Positions 5,704 through 5,770 of a DNA stretch of 5,770 bases are shown here, in pieces. Each line of letters opens with the position of its first letter. Within the stretch, counting starts at the first letter, position 1. The notes under the pieces are model-generated. The model did not search any database. It had not been told where the DNA came from and saw nothing but the letters and a program-made list of their open reading frames with translations. Source of the DNA: JAWXVE01 sp044425555 (GTDB lineage Bacteria; Bacillota; Clostridia; Lachnospirales; Lachnospiraceae); NCBI GenBank assembly GCA_044425555.1, contig JAWXVF010000152.1:1-5770 (forward strand), in the 5' to 3' direction. The position numbers were made by a program, and so were the translations under genes.

Positions 5704-5770
5704 GTAATCAGCTTCCTTACGCCGGTATTATCCGGTTCAAGTAGTGAGGGTTCGAGGAATCTCGATCTCA
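5704..5770 (-). promoter_or_regulatory. TPP riboswitch (THI element), 3' part, controlling thiT
   Basis: Read on the minus strand, the conserved THI-box landmarks occur in order: TGAGA (5770-5766, end of CTGAGA), an optional small hairpin TCGAG/CTCGA, ACCC (5751-5748), TTGAACC (5740-5734), the P5 stem CCGG/CCGG (5735-5732 and 5725-5722) around the ATAATA loop, GCGTA, and GGAAGCT (5716-5710). AGCTGATTAC (5713-5704) would be the 3' strand of P1. The core has GTAAGG where GTAGGG is most common, a mild variation. The 5' half (P1 and P2 5' strands) lies beyond the window edge. TPP binding is expected to reduce thiT expression. Confidence 0.93.

Overview
This window looks like AT-rich chromosomal DNA of a Gram-positive Clostridia-type bacterium, plausibly Lachnospiraceae. 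The support is strong AGGAGG-type ribosome binding sites, sigma-A-like promoters, a solitary ECF-type thiamine S component under a TPP riboswitch, and a c-di-GMP enzyme fused to extracellular solute-binding domains. The taxonomic guess comes from gene style, not from a database match.

Layout, left to right. Bases 2-79 hold the last codons of a plus-strand gene that enters from the left; a short stretch resembles the end of a STAS domain. Bases 80-303 are intergenic, with a run of nine G, a good sigma-A promoter (178-206) and two palindromes. They lead into a 63-residue single-pass membrane protein (304-495), which is followed by a probable intrinsic terminator. Bases 496-768 form a leader with an extended -10 promoter, a palindrome and several potential RNA helices. 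It precedes a large plus-strand gene (769-3651) for a membrane sensor: signal/anchor, two periplasmic-binding-protein-like domains, one transmembrane helix, a degenerate GGDEF domain and an intact EAL domain. The protein most likely hydrolyses c-di-GMP in response to an extracellular ligand.

The right half is on the minus strand. A MATE-family efflux gene (4992-3616) converges on the EAL gene and overlaps its 3' end by 36 bases. Its promoter/leader carries a perfect 16-bp inverted repeat that covers the expected transcription start and touches the Shine-Dalgarno sequence. Upstream lies a ThiT-type thiamine transporter S component (5650-5087), preceded by a TPP riboswitch whose 5' part lies beyond the window. 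A short helix that could mask the thiT ribosome binding site suggests translational control.

The modules appear functionally separate: a c-di-GMP signalling locus on one strand, and thiamine uptake plus a separately promoted efflux pump on the other. No mobile element, CRISPR array, tRNA or rRNA was seen. Nothing clearly amounts to a new multi-gene system. The signals most worth following are the 16-bp inverted repeat of the MATE gene, the structured leader of the EAL gene, and the GGDEF domain that has lost key residues.
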